A stretch of 64,000 nt of DNA from an uncultured bacterium. Lineage in GTDB: Bacteria; Bacillota; Clostridia; Lachnospirales; Lachnospiraceae. A program made the position numbers and the translations under genes. This document shows positions 32,891 to 42,362 of the stretch, one piece after another. Positions within the stretch are counted from its first letter, which is position 1, and each line of letters begins with the position of its first letter. The DNA lies in the NCBI GenBank assembly GCA_905214875.1, contig CAJMNR010000008.1:34623-98622 (forward strand), given 5' to 3'. The notes beneath the pieces were generated by a model. That model was not told where the DNA came from, searched no databases, and worked only from the letters and a program-made list of their open reading frames with translations.

Positions 32891-34312
32891 TTATCCTATC
32901 TCCCAAGTCTTTTCAGTAAAATCATAGCCTGGAAGCGTATTTCTCTTTATCTTTATCAAAACATACCCCATGATCACCAATGCAAATAAGCCTGTTGCTA
33001 CATTACTAACCATCATGACAATTCCTACACTTTCGCTTCCAATCTGAGTGAACTTCTGCAATCCCCATAACACAGGAATTCGAAATACAAATACCCTGCT
33101 GACATTAATGACAAAGGAATATCGCATAAGTCCAAAGCCATATAAAAGCGATAAGATTGACGCATTAATTCCGAGCATTATCGCACCTAATGCTTCATAT
33201 GAATAGATGTGCATAATCATCTGCTTGAACTCTGGATCATTCTTAGAAAAGATTCCACTGATTGGACTAAGTCCAATCGTCGTAATCAAATATCCAACCA
33301 CACCAATCGTGACGTTAAAGATCATGATTTTCTTAAATGCTTCCATTGAACGTTTATAGTTTTTTGCGCCTAGATTCTGGCTGATAATTGCCGCCCCGCC
33401 CTCTTGAAAACCATTCTGAGGGCTTGTCGTAATACCACCAATATTATTGGATACCCCAAGGGCGCCAACTGTCAGATCCCCATAATTTGTTGACATTGAG
33501 TTAACCACAACTTTCCCGAAGGAAAACAACACTTTCTCCATGATGACCGGAATGGAGGAAATGATCATCGGAGCAGTTACTTTTTTCTTCACCGTAATTG
33601 ACTTAATGGAAAAACTAAACAGATTTCCTTTCTTACTACTGTTTATTAAGGCAAATACGAATAAGGCAAGTTGGGATAGCAATGTTGCAAATGCGATTGA
33701 AGTAATATCTCCATGTAAGACATACACAAAAAGAGCTGTAATCGAAAGTTTCACAAGAATCACGACCAAATTGAGATATAAGATACGCTTGGAATTTCCT
33801 CGAACTCTTTCAATGGAAATATACACATTATTAAAGAACATAATTACCATTGCAATCAAGTCGATGACAAAGTACCTCTGGCCGACATCTATCAATGTCT
33901 CTGGCGTATTGGCCATCCGCAAAAATTGTCTCGAAAATGGAAGAATACCCAACAATACAATTCCACCGATCAACGCGCACATTGCATACAGACTGCTGAC
34001 TCTTTTCCTAACAAGCTCATAGTCACCGGCACCGTAGGCTTCACTAACCTTTAGGCTTGCTCCGACCGCAAGTCCGCCCCCAATAGCGGATAGCATCAAA
34101 CTAATCTGTGACAAATATGCTACAGCTGATACACTTGTTGAACTGATATGTGCTGCCATCTGTGTATCTAAGATTTTGAACAACTGATTCAAACTTTGGT
34201 ACAGGGCAAGTGGTGCACACATCCTAATCACTACACTCCACATGTTCCCATGCAATATCATTTCTCTATTTCTTCTGTCCTTCTCTGTAAGCTGCTTTTT
34301 GTTAGTTTCCAT
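32891..34312 (-). CDS. MATE-family efflux transporter
   Basis: 473 aa with twelve hydrophobic segments in two halves; the family pattern is visible in the first half (QSLNQLFKILDTQMAAHISST, GGGLAVGASLKVSEAYGAGD) and repeated in the second (NNIGGITTSPQNGFQEGGAAIISQNLGAKNYKRS). A cation-driven exporter of drugs or metabolites in the cytoplasmic membrane; substrate unknown. It is divergent from the AraC regulator, which may control it. The ribosome site is weak (AAAGAGA). Confidence 0.9.
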   Translation of the reverse strand: METNKKQLTEKDRRNREMILHGNMWSVVIRMCAPLALYQSLNQLFKILDTQMAAHISSTSVSAVAYLSQISLMLSAIGGGLAVGASLKVSEAYGAGDYELVRKRVSSLYAMCALIGGIVLLGILPFSRQFLRMANTPETLIDVGQRYFVIDLIAMVIMFFNNVYISIERVRGNSKRILYLNLVVILVKLSITALFVYVLHGDITSIAFATLLSQLALFVFALINSSKKGNLFSFSIKSITVKKKVTAPMIISSIPVIMEKVLFSFGKVVVNSMSTNYGDLTVGALGVSNNIGGITTSPQNGFQEGGAAIISQNLGAKNYKRSMEAFKKIMIFNVTIGVVGYLITTIGLSPISGIFSKNDPEFKQMIMHIYSYEALGAIMLGINASILSLLYGFGLMRYSFVINVSRVFVFRIPVLWGLQKFTQIGSESVGIVMMVSNVATGLFALVIMGYVLIKIKRNTLPGYDFTEKTWEIG

Positions 34313-34430
34313 ATTATTTCTCTTTCTTTTTACATTTGCAATTTCTTATTTACAACACCATTTTATAGCAATAAGTTAATGGTAACCACGAATTATATAC
34401 GTTTTTTATATATAAACTACTGTTTTTTTG

Positions 34431-34439
34431 TGATATAAT
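34431..34439 (+). promoter_or_regulatory. Extended -10 promoter of the AraC gene
   Basis: TGATATAAT, an extended -10 (TGn-TATAAT) 40 bases before the ATG at 34479; the -35 is poor. Confidence 0.5.
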
Positions 34440-34478
34440 AACTGCATACTAAGTATCAAAATTATAAGGAGACTACAT

Positions 34479-35342
34479 ATGTCACGAATTCATACCGATA
34501 GCATCTTTGTTGAACGAATTGTCCGTCCGCCAAAGTTCAAGATGAAGAACGACCATATGCATGCATATTTCGAGCTCTATTATCTATTGGACGGAACAAG
34601 AAAATGTTTCATCAACCACAGTTTTTACACACTAAATCCCCATGATATGATGTTGATCAGGGGTGGTGACTTACATCATACAAGTTATCTAACTGAGAAT
34701 TCTCACGAGCGTATCGTCGTTTATTTTGACGAATATGTATTAAACCGCCTATATGATACTTACGGCCGCGATACAATTCTCTCTTGCTTTCAATATCCAA
34801 AATGCTCTATTCCAGAAAAGGATCAGAGCTACCTATTAGAACTATTGACTTCTATGTCTCATCAACAGGAACTTATGGACAATTACTCTGTAACCATCTT
34901 ACAAAACCGCCTAGAAGAACTTCTCTTATACTTATTACGTCTTCAAAAGGCAACGTTACACGATGTAGAAGATCCTTCGGAAGACTCTGACATCACTACT
35001 GCTGCCCGCTATATATGCGAAAACTTTCAAACCGAACTTACATTAGAGGCCGTTGCGGGGCGCGCTAATATGAGCCCTACTTATTTTTCAAAAAAATTCA
35101 AAGCCATGACGGGTTTCGGTTTTAAGGAATACTTAAATACCATCCGCCTAAAAGAGGCTGCCAGAAAATTAAAAGATTCGAATCAGCCGATTACAGAAAT
35201 CGCTCTTCAGTGCGGTTTTAACGACAGCAACTATTTCGGCGATATCTTTAAAAAGGTATATGGAATCTCACCTCGTGCCTTTCGTAAAGACGGCATGACT
35301 AACTCCCCTTGGGAGAAACTTTGCAGCACAGATCACAACTAA
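34479..35342 (+). CDS. AraC-family transcriptional regulator
   Basis: 287 aa: an N-terminal cupin sensor (HAYFELYYLLDGTRKCF, HDMMLIRGGDLHH) and two C-terminal helix-turn-helix units (LEAVAGRANMSPTYFSKKFK; ITEIALQCGFNDSNYFGDIFKK), ending with the conserved SPRAFRK. It probably responds to a sugar or metabolite and controls itself, the HAD gene behind it (15 bases) or the divergent MATE gene. No specific effector can be named. Confidence 0.92.
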   Translation: MSRIHTDSIFVERIVRPPKFKMKNDHMHAYFELYYLLDGTRKCFINHSFYTLNPHDMMLIRGGDLHHTSYLTENSHERIVVYFDEYVLNRLYDTYGRDTILSCFQYPKCSIPEKDQSYLLELLTSMSHQQELMDNYSVTILQNRLEELLLYLLRLQKATLHDVEDPSEDSDITTAARYICENFQTELTLEAVAGRANMSPTYFSKKFKAMTGFGFKEYLNTIRLKEAARKLKDSNQPITEIALQCGFNDSNYFGDIFKKVYGISPRAFRKDGMTNSPWEKLCSTDHN

Positions 35343-35356
35343 CTTTGGAGGACCAA

Positions 35357-36040
35357 ATGAAAGAAATTACTACTATTTTACTTGACGTGGATGGCACTTT
35401 ATTAGATTTTAAAAAAGCACAGCAAAATGCTTTAGAGCTTGTATTTAAAAACCATAAGATCGAGCTATCACCTTCTATCCTTTCGCTTTACAACGAAATC
35501 AACCATGGCCTTTGGAAACAGTATGAACTAGGACAAATCAGCCGTGATACCGTACTTTTCACACGCTTCGTCCGCCTGTTTGAGCAACTTTCCATCGACT
35601 TAGACGGCATTGCTTTCGAAAAAGAATATCAGGCCTTACTGGGCGAAGGAGCTTACCTATTAGATGGTGCACTTGACCTTGTGAAATATCTTAAGGAGCG
35701 TTACCACCTCTATATCGTAACCAACGGCGTTGCTGTGACTCAGCACAAACGCCTGGCTTCCTCCGGACTCGATCAGCTTATGAACGATATCTTTATCTCC
35801 GAAACACTTGGCTATCAAAAACCAGATGTTCGTTTCTTCGAAGAATGTTTCAAGAAGATTCCTAATGTGGATTCTTCCAAAATGTTGATCATCGGAGATA
35901 CCCTTTCCAGCGACATTCTTGGTGGAAATAATGCCGGAATCAAGACTTGCTGGTATAATCCAGACAACGAAGAAAATACGTTAAACGCCAGTATTGATTT
36001 GGAAATCAAACAGTTAGACGAGTTATATGAGTATCTATAA
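35357..36040 (+). CDS. HAD-superfamily phosphatase, YjjG-like
   Basis: 227 aa from the ATG at 35357 (GGAGG upstream). HAD motifs: I LLDVDGTLLDF with the nucleophile Asp, II YIVTNGV, III with Lys in LGYQKPDVRFF, IV IIGDTLSSDILGG. The cap and the ISETLGYQKPD stretch match the YjjG/noncanonical pyrimidine nucleotidase branch. Co-transcribed with the AraC gene. The in vivo substrate is not determined. Confidence 0.88.
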   Translation: MKEITTILLDVDGTLLDFKKAQQNALELVFKNHKIELSPSILSLYNEINHGLWKQYELGQISRDTVLFTRFVRLFEQLSIDLDGIAFEKEYQALLGEGAYLLDGALDLVKYLKERYHLYIVTNGVAVTQHKRLASSGLDQLMNDIFISETLGYQKPDVRFFEECFKKIPNVDSSKMLIIGDTLSSDILGGNNAGIKTCWYNPDNEENTLNASIDLEIKQLDELYEYL

Positions 36041-36076
36041 AAACAAGAAAGCTCGTCCAAAGCTTGTCAACAAACG

Positions 36077-36112
36077 AAAAAGGAATGGGAGTAGTGAACT
36101 CTCATTCCTTTT
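36077..36112. terminator. Terminator between the HAD and epimerase genes
   Basis: AAAAGGAATGGGAGT / AACTCTCATTCCTTTT stem with a small loop, usable from both strands; the epimerase stop codon lies right next to it. Confidence 0.75.
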
Positions 36113-36114
36113 AG

Positions 36115-37140
36115 TTATTTCTTCATTTCTTCTCTTTCTTTAATCATCACTTTATACATATCACGCATGGATTGTTTTGGGCTCCAGCCTAGTCCTTCTA
36201 ACTTCTTGGAGGAAAGCCTAAGCCCCGTATCCGCTGCATATACTGCTGCCATTTCATCTTTCACATCAAAGACTACTTGGATTACGCCATCCGCAATCTC
36301 TGTCGCAACCAAGTTTGCCATGTCTCGAATCCTCATGGTGGTTTCTTCATTTACAACGTTATATGCTTCCCCGTTCTTTCCTTTTTCCAAAATGACAAGC
36401 AATCCTTCCACTACATCTTCTGACGAACAATAGTTTCCTATCGACTCTCCCATAGTGTGAAGCACGATGTCTTTCTTCTGGATTACACTATCTGCAAATT
36501 GGGCAAATACCCTTGTCTCTTCCGGCAGTGTACCACTTCCAAACACTTGCGCAAGACGTGCGATTTTAACCGGCACTTGATACTCGTGATAATAGCTAGA
36601 ACAATAATTCTCCGCCATCGCTTTCCCAAGCTGATAGCAGTTTCGAACAGAAAGAGGTGCAATGTCGACCGACTCCTCTTCCGTAATCCTTTCCTTTCTA
36701 ACGCTCTTCTTTCCATAGACCTCCATAGAGGATAAATACACCATACTTTTTACTTGTTTCTTTCTTGCAAGTTCTAGCATATTCCTTGTGCCTAATATAA
36801 TACCATTGGCTGTCTCTACTGGATTGGCAACCATCACTTTGGATTGTGTCGTACTCGCACAATGCACAATATAATCAATGGATTCATTGATCTGATTCTG
36901 TTTTAATAGCTCATCATTTACTTGCTCCAATGTTCCTTCTACGAATTGAACGTGGCTTAAGTCAAAGCCTTCATACATTCTTGCAGCCTTCTCATGACTT
37001 CTAATTAATCCGATAATCTTTATCATACCCTGATGATATTCTGTTGAATTTAATAATCTCTTCGTAAAGATGGAACCGACAAAGCCCGTAATTCCTGTTA
37101 TGAAATATGTCCCCTGGGGGATTCTTTCGTGTTCTTTCAT
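36115..37140 (-). CDS. NAD-dependent sugar-nucleotide epimerase/dehydratase-like protein
   Basis: 341 aa, extended short-chain dehydrogenase. The N-terminus carries the nucleotide motif FITGITGFVGS, then VHCASTTQSKV, SSMEVYGKKS and the active-site Tyr-x-x-x-Lys in YQLGKAMAENYC. Family members interconvert NDP-sugars or reduce sugar derivatives; the substrate is not readable. The gene stands alone on the minus strand between two terminators, near the glycan-like cluster, but separated from it by the aminopeptidase gene. Confidence 0.85.
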   Translation of the reverse strand: MKEHERIPQGTYFITGITGFVGSIFTKRLLNSTEYHQGMIKIIGLIRSHEKAARMYEGFDLSHVQFVEGTLEQVNDELLKQNQINESIDYIVHCASTTQSKVMVANPVETANGIILGTRNMLELARKKQVKSMVYLSSMEVYGKKSVRKERITEEESVDIAPLSVRNCYQLGKAMAENYCSSYYHEYQVPVKIARLAQVFGSGTLPEETRVFAQFADSVIQKKDIVLHTMGESIGNYCSSEDVVEGLLVILEKGKNGEAYNVVNEETTMRIRDMANLVATEIADGVIQVVFDVKDEMAAVYAADTGLRLSSKKLEGLGWSPKQSMRDMYKVMIKEREEMKK

Positions 37141-37230
37141 TTCGTCTTTCTCTCCTTTGAGTATGTATTACATGCCGCGTAAATTGGTCGCCATACATTA
37201 GAATCCGGCAAATGATTTCAAAGAAAAAGA

Positions 37231-37263
37231 CAGATTCGGTTAGTCCTTCAACTGCCGAATCTG
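37231..37263 (-). terminator. Terminator after the methionine aminopeptidase gene
   Basis: Stem CAGATTCGG / CCGAATCTG with a 15-base loop, followed on the minus strand by TCTTTTTCTTT. Confidence 0.8.
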
Positions 37264-37271
37264 CCTCTCCT

Positions 37272-38147
37272 CTAATATGAAATTACTTCATATCCATCTT
37301 CTGTTACTAATACTTGTACTTCCCATTGAGCACTTGGCATATTATCATCTGTGTAAATTGTCCAGTCATTTGCTTCATCCACAAATACTGCATCTGTACC
37401 CATGTTAACCATTGGTTCGATTGTAAATACCATACCTGGCACCATAAGCATACCCGTGTTTGGCTTAGTTACATAGCTTACCCATGGTTCTTCATGGAAC
37501 TCAAGACCAATTCCATGTCCACCAACTTCTTTTACAACAGTATATCCATTTTTTAATGCATGCTGATGTACCGCATATCCCATATCACCTAATCGAGTCC
37601 AAGGCTTTACGTTCTGAAGTCCAATTTCTACGCATTCCTTTGTTACATCGACTAATTTTCTCATTTCATCAGAAACATCACCGATACAGAACATTCTAGA
37701 AGAATCAGAATAGTATCCTTTATAGATCGTAGATACGTCAACGTTAATGATATCTCCACTCTCTAATACGTCTTCATCATTTGGAATACCATGACATACC
37801 TGACTATTGATTGATGTACATACGCTCTTAGGGAATCCTTCGAATCCTAATGGAGCTGGTACGCCACCAAGTTCTGTCGTCTTATCATATACTAATTTAT
37901 CAATATCATTCGTAGTCATTCCTTCACGAATGTTTTCAGCAACATAATCTAATACCGCAATATTGATTGCAGCACTTGCTTTAATTCCTTCAATCTGTTC
38001 TGGTGTCTTAATGATTGAGCGTTTTGGAACTAATACGCCTTTATCCTTAAATGCTTTGATTTTATCATCAAATGCCTCATGACAGACTTTATATTTCTTT
38101 CCGCTTCCACACCAACAAGCATCATTACGGCCAAGTTTCTTTTCCAT
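37272..38147 (-). CDS. map: Type I methionine aminopeptidase with N-terminal SEC-C zinc motif
   Basis: 291 aa, about 40 longer than the simple bacterial enzyme because of an N-terminal SEC-C motif (CWCGSGKKYKVCH). The pita-bread catalytic domain has all five metal ligands: the Asp pair in INVDVST and YYSDSSR, His in GHGIGLEFHEE, Glu in FTIEPM and Glu in WEVQVLV. It removes the initiator methionine from nascent proteins; the SEC-C motif is thought to aid ribosome or partner binding. An extended -10 lies upstream. Confidence 0.94.
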   Translation of the reverse strand: MEKKLGRNDACWCGSGKKYKVCHEAFDDKIKAFKDKGVLVPKRSIIKTPEQIEGIKASAAINIAVLDYVAENIREGMTTNDIDKLVYDKTTELGGVPAPLGFEGFPKSVCTSINSQVCHGIPNDEDVLESGDIINVDVSTIYKGYYSDSSRMFCIGDVSDEMRKLVDVTKECVEIGLQNVKPWTRLGDMGYAVHQHALKNGYTVVKEVGGHGIGLEFHEEPWVSYVTKPNTGMLMVPGMVFTIEPMVNMGTDAVFVDEANDWTIYTDDNMPSAQWEVQVLVTEDGYEVISY

Positions 38148-38187
38148 ATCTTTTTTCCTCTTTTCCTAACGAGTGTAAAGTTCTTAT

Positions 38188-38196
38188 GATATTATA
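38188..38196 (-). promoter_or_regulatory. Extended -10 promoter of map
   Basis: On the minus strand TGTTATAAT, 41 bases before the ATG, suggests that map can be expressed apart from the upstream cluster; no good -35. The 114-base gap shows no clear terminator. Confidence 0.45.
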
Positions 38197-38261
38197 ACAC
38201 AAAACTCAGTTCTATACCATTAATAACCGTTGATTGGTTCAGCCACCATGAGAAAAATCCT

Positions 38262-39776
38262 CTATAATACTTCTTCAAGATAGTATAATCCATTATAAAA
38301 TGCTCCACAAACAGAGTCATAGTCTTCCCATGCATATGTTGTAAGTGATAACCATATAATCGCATGAATCATCTTGATATCATTACGGTTACATTCCTCT
38401 CCAACTAAAGAGAAAAAGTAATCCTCCATGTCCTCCCAATGATTAGACTCAATTGAAAGCTCTACCTCATCTTCCTTAATCGTCAAACGATAGTTACTAA
38501 GATTGAATTGATCGTAGTTTCCAACTAAGGAGTAGTATAACTTTGCCCAATCATAGTTAGCATCTCCATACATCGAAGTCTTACCAAAATACCCTCTAGG
38601 ATCAATCATAATCGGTTCGAGATTCTCATCTAACATCATATTAGAGAACGTATTATCCCCATGAATTAACACAAACTCTTTACAAACATATTGTTCAAAG
38701 AAGCGCTCTACCTCATCCTTATAGAAAAATACATTTCTACATTTTCGACCATTGATCGTAATGTATTGTTGATTGCCGAAAGGAACCATATCACGAATCT
38801 TATCTAATCTCTTCCATGTCTTATCTACATAAGCATCTCGAACACTGAAATAATCCGTAGGCACACTTGCATAACTATGTAACTCTTTTAAACTATTTAC
38901 AAGCTTATAAAGAACATTTTTCTTTTCCTCATAACCAAGGGCCGTATACTCATAAATATTTTTCCCTTTAATCTTCTGCATAATAAGTTTTGGCTCATAT
39001 TCATAAATTTGAGGAATCTGACCAAATCCTTTTTGAGCGACCATGCGATACCAAGCCCGTTCTCTTACTGCAAGCTGCTTTCCTTGTTCGTCGATGCCTT
39101 CCTTGATTAAGCGGTCACCATCTATTGTTATCTTATTGAATGCACGGCATCTTCCCAATTTCTTCTCTGCTAACTTATTATACTCAGAAATCAGTCCATA
39201 TTCTCTCGTCTTATGTAACCCAATGGTATTCCAGTGTTTTCCCTGAGATTGCAACCATCGAACAAATTCGCCTTCTTCTGGGACGCCGGACAAACTTTTT
39301 TTATTCTTACATAAAAAGACACCCGCTACCCCTGCAGCTTCTGACGGAACCTCTTGAAATTTTCCATCCTCATAACTCCATCTACATGGAAAATCCTTTG
39401 CAAGTCCAACATAGTCATCGGTTTTCTCTGGAAATTCAAAGTCTTGTCCTAAAATCAAATCAGACCATATAAGCATAAAGGATTCATCTTCAGGAATCTT
39501 ACTCATTGCTTCTGCAATTCCTGAACAGGTTCCTTTCTTTCCTTTTGCATCAACCACCAAATAATCCACCTGTGCAAAGACAGCAAGATACTTTCTCATA
39601 ACATCGATCTTATAATCCGAGATTACTAGGAATCGCTTATCTGGATATTTTCGAAATAAATAAAATAGCATTGGCAAATTATCAATTGGCACTAATGCTT
39701 TTGGTTTATTTGTTGTCAAATGCTCCATACGGCTTCCACGTCCACCGGCCTGAACAATAATATAATTTACATCCAT
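38262..39776 (-). CDS. Nucleotidyltransferase fused to an APH/choline-kinase-like kinase
   Basis: 504 aa. Residues 1-215 are a LicC-like nucleotidyltransferase (VQAGGRGSRMEHLTTNKPKAL). Residues 235-504 are an aminoglycoside/choline kinase fold with the catalytic Brenner motif HGDNTFSNMM at residue 372 and the metal Asp in IMIDPRG. The pair suggests one protein that phosphorylates a small alcohol or sugar and then activates it as an NDP/CDP derivative for attachment to a surface polymer; neither the substrate nor the nucleotide is proven. Last gene of the minus-strand glycan-like cluster, 13 bases after the propeller gene. Confidence 0.85.
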   Translation of the reverse strand: MDVNYIIVQAGGRGSRMEHLTTNKPKALVPIDNLPMLFYLFRKYPDKRFLVISDYKIDVMRKYLAVFAQVDYLVVDAKGKKGTCSGIAEAMSKIPEDESFMLIWSDLILGQDFEFPEKTDDYVGLAKDFPCRWSYEDGKFQEVPSEAAGVAGVFLCKNKKSLSGVPEEGEFVRWLQSQGKHWNTIGLHKTREYGLISEYNKLAEKKLGRCRAFNKITIDGDRLIKEGIDEQGKQLAVRERAWYRMVAQKGFGQIPQIYEYEPKLIMQKIKGKNIYEYTALGYEEKKNVLYKLVNSLKELHSYASVPTDYFSVRDAYVDKTWKRLDKIRDMVPFGNQQYITINGRKCRNVFFYKDEVERFFEQYVCKEFVLIHGDNTFSNMMLDENLEPIMIDPRGYFGKTSMYGDANYDWAKLYYSLVGNYDQFNLSNYRLTIKEDEVELSIESNHWEDMEDYFFSLVGEECNRNDIKMIHAIIWLSLTTYAWEDYDSVCGAFYNGLYYLEEVL

Positions 39777-39789
39777 CCTTCTTCTCCTC

Positions 39790-41031
39790 TTATCCTATGT
39801 TTTTTGCTTTCATTAAGCAGTCAAATATTCGTTCTCCCACAATCTGCTTTGGACCATTGTTATTGGTAAACTCTTCGTTTTCAATAATAGAAATATAATT
39901 TTCTAATAAGTTTGGGTCATGTTCTTCCTGTATTATGAATTGGTTTTGGCAGGCTATTTCTATATATGGCAGCAATACCTTTTCTCTATACACTAGTTCC
40001 TGCTTCCATTCATCTGGGCGTTTCAACTTAATGCCTTTCCAATCCAGCCCATCAAAAACTAACATCATGTTCCCGACCACAGGGAATATGTAAAGCTTAT
40101 CTTTCATTACTACAGCCCTTTGATAATGCGGCCAATCTTTTTTAATATCATTTACTTGCTTATATCCCGCTGGCAACTCTATCTTGCTTCCTACTCTTTT
40201 ATTCTCTAGTTCCAATTGATATATATCCAGCGTGTTCGTCTCTAAAATAAACGTCTTCTCTTCCAAAGAAACCATGCAAAAATAAGGTAACTCCCCAAGT
40301 CCTACTGTAATATGTTCGTTTGTAAATGGTATCATTTTATTTGTATCAGGATTCCACTGGTAAACACACGAATCTCCCACTCTTGTCACCCACAGCTTAT
40401 CCGCACAGCTAAATACGCCATATAGCTGATCTAGCTCCAACTCGTAAACAGTTACATCAAAAGAGGTAAACTCCCATGACATAATATAGTTGGTGTTATT
40501 TATTGCAAACCAGGCTCGTCCGTCCTTCTCTGCTACTCTAATACAAAATGGAATTTGCTCATCCTTCACATATGGCTGCACAGTCTGATTAAACTGCGGA
40601 TAATGCACAATTTCATTCGTTTCCATATCAAACCGAAATAGTTCATGCTGAATATGCTGAGGAATCACCCAAACATATTTTTCTTTTACTATGACATCTG
40701 CCGTCTTTAAAAACTCTACTCTGTGATATGCCTGTTCAAAATACTGCATCTCTCCTGTTGTCATATCATATTTATGAACGCCATGACCTGCCTCCGCAAA
40801 AAAGAACAATTGGTCCTTATAGCTAATTACTCGTTTATGTAATGCCATGTGCTCTAATAATTCATTCGGAAAGGTCTTAACAAACTTCACTTCCTCTGTT
40901 TTCATATTCATCCGAAATAATCCATTAGCTGAAACATTGGAAAACCACAGCTCTTCCCCCACTATATAGCCATCATAACACGATAAATACTCTTTACTCT
41001 CTTCCTGTGAAGTATACTCTAATTCCCTCAT
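39790..41031 (-). CDS. Predicted beta-propeller protein of unknown function
   Basis: 413 aa without signal peptide. The sequence is made of repeating beta units with a loose W/F-x-(5-10)-D-x-(5) pattern: VGEELWFSNVSANGLFRMNMKT, KDQLFFFAEAGHGVHKYDMTT, KEKYVWVIPQHIQHELFRFDMET, CADKLWVTRVGDSCVYQWNPDT, KDKLYIFPVVGNMMLVFD. This periodicity indicates a cytoplasmic seven-bladed or similar propeller. No enzyme motif is recognised. It is inside the glycan cluster, between the GT-like gene and the fused kinase, so it may scaffold or sense an intermediate. Confidence 0.65.
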   Translation of the reverse strand: MRELEYTSQEESKEYLSCYDGYIVGEELWFSNVSANGLFRMNMKTEEVKFVKTFPNELLEHMALHKRVISYKDQLFFFAEAGHGVHKYDMTTGEMQYFEQAYHRVEFLKTADVIVKEKYVWVIPQHIQHELFRFDMETNEIVHYPQFNQTVQPYVKDEQIPFCIRVAEKDGRAWFAINNTNYIMSWEFTSFDVTVYELELDQLYGVFSCADKLWVTRVGDSCVYQWNPDTNKMIPFTNEHITVGLGELPYFCMVSLEEKTFILETNTLDIYQLELENKRVGSKIELPAGYKQVNDIKKDWPHYQRAVVMKDKLYIFPVVGNMMLVFDGLDWKGIKLKRPDEWKQELVYREKVLLPYIEIACQNQFIIQEEHDPNLLENYISIIENEEFTNNNGPKQIVGERIFDCLMKAKNIG

Positions 41032-41073
41032 TTTACCTTACCAGTCACCCTTTCACGTCATTTCCTATCTTAA

Positions 41074-42360
41074 TTACATTCCAGAGAAATAGGATTCTAT
41101 TTGTTCTATTTGCTCCTCTTGTTTCTCTATTTCATATTCAATTTCTAACACCTCTTGTGTCAGTCCCATACTCTTTAAGCTAAAATATTCATATGCCCTA
41201 CTATTAAAAAACCGGTTATACTTATTATAAATCACGACCTTTTTACAAGATGATGCACTAATTATATCGCATAACCCGCTTCTAAGACCGATGAAATATC
41301 CCGCAGTATCCATAAATAGCGCTGCATCCTCGAGCGAAAAGAAGACACCTTTCGTCCCCTTAATCACTGGTTCTTTGTCTCCACAACTATTCGTACATAT
41401 TGTATAGCCTTTTTCGCTATACTTCATAGCAAGTGTCTCCCAGAATTGAGGATCTACTCCGGTTAATGTATTCGCATACGGAGAAAAAACTATAGTCTTA
41501 CCTGGAATTAGTCCCTTCTCCTTAAACAGCTCTAATACCCTGCTACGATTTCCTGTATTCTGAGGCAGCACTGGTTTTACATCATCCTCAAACTCAAATA
41601 CTCCATAGCGTAACATATCTGTAAAATTCAGTCCTTTATATCCGCGTAGCCATTGAACCGTATTGGTGTAGACAAAGCTATCATTCATAATTTTGATTGG
41701 GAATATGCCACCGGAAAATGTACGAAGTTCCAATAGCGGCTCTACCTCACCTGGAGAAATCTGAACAACATTTTCAATACCAAACATTTGGGCTACTTTC
41801 CGACATGGCGTACTAATGACTACCATTACATAATTTGATATATTATTCTTTTCGATATACTGCTTTAGGAATGTGCCTAGCAAAAAAACATCTCCGGTCC
41901 CTGAATATGGGCATAACATAAACACGGCTTCCTTGGAATACCCCTTCATAATACGTTGATATATTCTCTTTCCTTGTAACACTAAGCGAAACGTATAGAA
42001 TCGTTTTCTTTTTGGAAATATGTTTAATAAATCTTTTTCTGAATATCCACATTCCTTCAATTGCATGATCATTTCCGGTGCATAAAACGAAAATACGATA
42101 AACTTATACTCTTCATCATATTCTTTTACGATTCGCTCTACTTCAACAACTGGAATTCCACAGCACATTGTACCTTGTTTCTCTTTATCATTATCAATAA
42201 TCATAATTGGAGGAATACCTAATTCCTTTAAATAGGATATGATTTTTATTGTCCTATCACTTACGCCAAATATGATAATCTTACTCTGTGCGTTTATTTC
42301 ATTTGTTTCCTTTAAATATTCCAGCTTCATTTCTATACTATAGTTTTCTTTTCTTATCAT
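41074..42360 (-). CDS. Rossmann plus GT-B-like (GT9/heptosyltransferase-like) protein
   Basis: 428 aa from the ATG at 42360 (GAGG upstream; an ATG two codons earlier overlaps the previous stop). Residues ~25-125 form a nucleotide-binding-like domain (SKIIIFGVSDRTIKIISYLKE, IMIIDNDKEKQGTM) as in PglD-type sugar enzymes. The rest resembles GT9 glycosyltransferases, with KTIVFSPYANTLTGVDPQFW and AGYFIGLRSGLCDIISASSCKKVV. It is a clear paralogue of the gene at 42824. Probably transfers a sugar or polyol onto a surface glycan; the true reaction is unknown. Confidence 0.7.
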   Translation of the reverse strand: MIRKENYSIEMKLEYLKETNEINAQSKIIIFGVSDRTIKIISYLKELGIPPIMIIDNDKEKQGTMCCGIPVVEVERIVKEYDEEYKFIVFSFYAPEMIMQLKECGYSEKDLLNIFPKRKRFYTFRLVLQGKRIYQRIMKGYSKEAVFMLCPYSGTGDVFLLGTFLKQYIEKNNISNYVMVVISTPCRKVAQMFGIENVVQISPGEVEPLLELRTFSGGIFPIKIMNDSFVYTNTVQWLRGYKGLNFTDMLRYGVFEFEDDVKPVLPQNTGNRSRVLELFKEKGLIPGKTIVFSPYANTLTGVDPQFWETLAMKYSEKGYTICTNSCGDKEPVIKGTKGVFFSLEDAALFMDTAGYFIGLRSGLCDIISASSCKKVVIYNKYNRFFNSRAYEYFSLKSMGLTQEVLEIEYEIEKQEEQIEQIESYFSGM

Positions 42361-42362
42361 AT

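Noticed and set aside
32720..32989. Open frames of 75-90 codons running through the repeat elements (32720-32989, 63676-63903, 63731-63958)
   Set aside because: They have no ribosome sites, run in several frames at once, and end in the flanking unique DNA at different points; they follow from the low stop-codon content of the repeat rather than from coding.
38158..38185. TTTTCCTAACGAG near the map start, resembling the left border of repeat copy 2
   Set aside because: Only about 12 bases match and nothing of the GAACAAAGTGTG core follows; may be chance or an old trace, not enough to call a repeat.
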